DNA from: Rubritepida sp.
Lineage (GTDB): Bacteria > Pseudomonadota > Alphaproteobacteria > Acetobacterales > Acetobacteraceae
Reading direction: 5' to 3'
DNA: 6,637 bases
Assembly (NCBI GenBank): GCA_014376425.1
Contig: JACMRO010000525.1
Coordinates: 1-6,637 of the forward strand
Shown piece after piece: positions 5,710 to 6,637 of this stretch. The notes under the pieces were generated by a model, which saw nothing but the letters and a program-made list of their open reading frames with translations, was not told where the DNA came from and ran no database searches. The translations under genes were made by a program, and so were the position numbers. Positions within the stretch are counted from its first letter, which is position 1; every line of letters starts with the position of its first letter.

Positions 5710-6180
5710 ATGCTGCAAACTCAGACCATCTCCATCAAGCCGGCCGATGTCCAGAAGAACTGGATCCTGGTCGATGCCGAGGGCCTCGTGCTTGGCCGCA
5801 TGGCCACGATCGTGGCCAGCCGGCTGCGCGGCAAGCACAAGCCGCAATTCACGCCGCATGTCGATTGTGGCGACCATGTCGTCATCATCAACGCCGAGAA
5901 GGTGCGGGTGACCGGCAACAAGGCAGAGCAGAGCATCTTCTACTGGCACACCGGTTTCGCTGGCGGCATCAAGGGCCGTTCGCTGGCCGACCGCCTGACC
6001 GGCAACCACCCGGAATCGGTTGTGGAGAAGGCGATCGAGCGGATGATCACGCGCGGGCCGCTTGGCCGCAAGCAGATGAAGAACCTGCATGTCTATGTCG
6101 GCCCGGAACATCCGCATGCCGGCGCCCAACCGGTCGCGCTCGACATCGGCGCCATGAACCGCAAGAACAAGATCGGCTGA
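5710..6180 (+). CDS. rplM: 50S ribosomal protein L13
   Basis: L13 binds 23S rRNA early in assembly of the large ribosomal subunit. The 156-residue product is slightly longer than the 142-residue E. coli protein, mainly at the N-terminus, which is normal in Alphaproteobacteria. Signature segments are seen: WILVDAEGLVLGRMATIVAS near residue 18, LRGKHKPQFTPHVDCGD near 39, INAEKVRVTGNK near 60, YWHTGFAGGIK near 78, ERMITRGPLGRKQMKNLHVY near 110, then GPEHPHAGAQP. The ATG at 5710 begins the alphaproteobacterial N-terminus; the ribosome binding site (GAAAG at 5701-5705) is weak. It is followed after 4 nt by rpsI, the near-universal L13-S9 pairing, so both are made from one transcript. Confidence 0.98.
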   Translation: MLQTQTISIKPADVQKNWILVDAEGLVLGRMATIVASRLRGKHKPQFTPHVDCGDHVVIINAEKVRVTGNKAEQSIFYWHTGFAGGIKGRSLADRLTGNHPESVVEKAIERMITRGPLGRKQMKNLHVYVGPEHPHAGAQPVALDIGAMNRKNKIG

Positions 6181-6184
6181 GACG

Positions 6185-6637
6185 ATGAGCGAACAGATCA
6201 CCACCACGAACTCCCTCGCCGACCTCAAGGAGCTGGTGGCCGGCACACCGGCCGCGGCCAACCCGATCGAGAACGCGATCAAGCGCGAGCCCAAGCGCGA
6301 CCCGCAGGGCCGCAGCTACGCCACCGGCGGCCGCAAGAACGCCGTCGCGCGCGTTTGGGTGAAGCCAGGCAAGGGCGCCATCACCGTGAACGATAAGCCG
6401 GCCAGCCAGTACTTCGCCCGGCCCGTACTGCGGATGATCATCACCCAGCCCTTCCTGGTGGCCGACCGCTACCAGGCCTTTGACGTGAACTGCACCGTGG
6501 TTGGCGGCGGGCTGTCCGGCCAGGCCGGCGCGGTTCGGCACGGCATCTCGCGCGCGTTGGTGAATTACGAGCCCGAGCTGCGCGGCATCCTGAAGAAAGC
6601 CGGCTTCCTGACGCGCGACAGCCGCTCGGTCGAGCGC
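6185..6637 (+). CDS. rpsI: 30S ribosomal protein S9, 3' end beyond the window
   Basis: S9 sits in the head of the small ribosomal subunit, and its C-terminal tail reaches the P-site tRNA; that tail lies beyond the right edge. The 151 visible codons begin with ATG at 6185, 4 nt after the rplM stop. The conserved core starts near residue 46 (ATGGRKNAVARVWVKPG) and continues through YFARPVLRM near 76 and the S9 signature GGGLSGQAGAVRHGISRAL at 107-125, then FLTRDSRSVER at the edge. The first 45 or so residues form an acidic to mixed extension that E. coli S9 lacks but alphaproteobacterial S9 proteins often have. About 15-20 residues, the basic tail, should be missing. Confidence 0.97.
   Translation, partial: MSEQITTTNSLADLKELVAGTPAAANPIENAIKREPKRDPQGRSYATGGRKNAVARVWVKPGKGAITVNDKPASQYFARPVLRMIITQPFLVADRYQAFDVNCTVVGGGLSGQAGAVRHGISRALVNYEPELRGILKKAGFLTRDSRSVER

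Noticed and set aside
5623..6294. A 223-codon minus-strand frame antisense to rplM
   Set aside because: rplM on the plus strand is unmistakable; the antisense product resembles no family.

Overview
The window is GC-rich and reads as chromosomal alphaproteobacterial DNA, most likely from Rhodospirillales/Acetobacteraceae (a Roseomonas-like organism). This placement is inferred from the alphaproteobacterial style of ribosomal proteins L13 and S9 (S9 has a long N-terminal extension) and from an orphan Bug/TctC solute-binding protein, a type that is very numerous in that group. It is not a phylogenetic result.

Layout, left to right. (1) 1-1138, minus strand: an M20-family metal-dependent amidohydrolase (hippurate or N-acyl-amino-acid hydrolase type), cut by the left edge near its C-terminus. 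(2) 1222-1398, plus strand: a small, probably membrane-anchored 58-residue protein with its own ribosome binding site. It is divergent from the amidohydrolase and overlaps the 3' end of the next gene tail to tail. (3) 1334-5553, minus strand: a compact five-gene operon, transcribed from right to left. It encodes a Bug/TctC periplasmic binding protein, a VOC-fold protein, an IlvD/Edd-family Fe-S dehydratase, an unrecognised 97-residue protein and an atypical NAD(P)-binding epimerase-like SDR. Junctions are +4, +31, -8 and -4 nt, and the last two genes use GTG and TTG starts. (4) 5554-5709: a 156-bp divergent intergenic region with two short inverted repeats. (5) 5710 to the right edge, plus strand: rplM (L13) and rpsI (S9), the conserved ribosomal pair, with rpsI cut by the edge.

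How the genes may work together: the Bug protein would capture a small carboxylate in the periplasm. The dehydratase carries the cysteines expected of the sugar-acid/dihydroxy-acid dehydratases and would turn a 2,3-dihydroxy acid into a 2-keto-3-deoxy acid. The VOC and SDR-like proteins would act before or after that step. The substrate cannot be read from the sequence. No TctA/TctB permease genes lie in the window, so transport would need membrane partners encoded elsewhere.

No tRNA, rRNA, CRISPR array, insertion sequence or convincing intrinsic terminator was found. All gene-free stretches are shorter than 300 bases.
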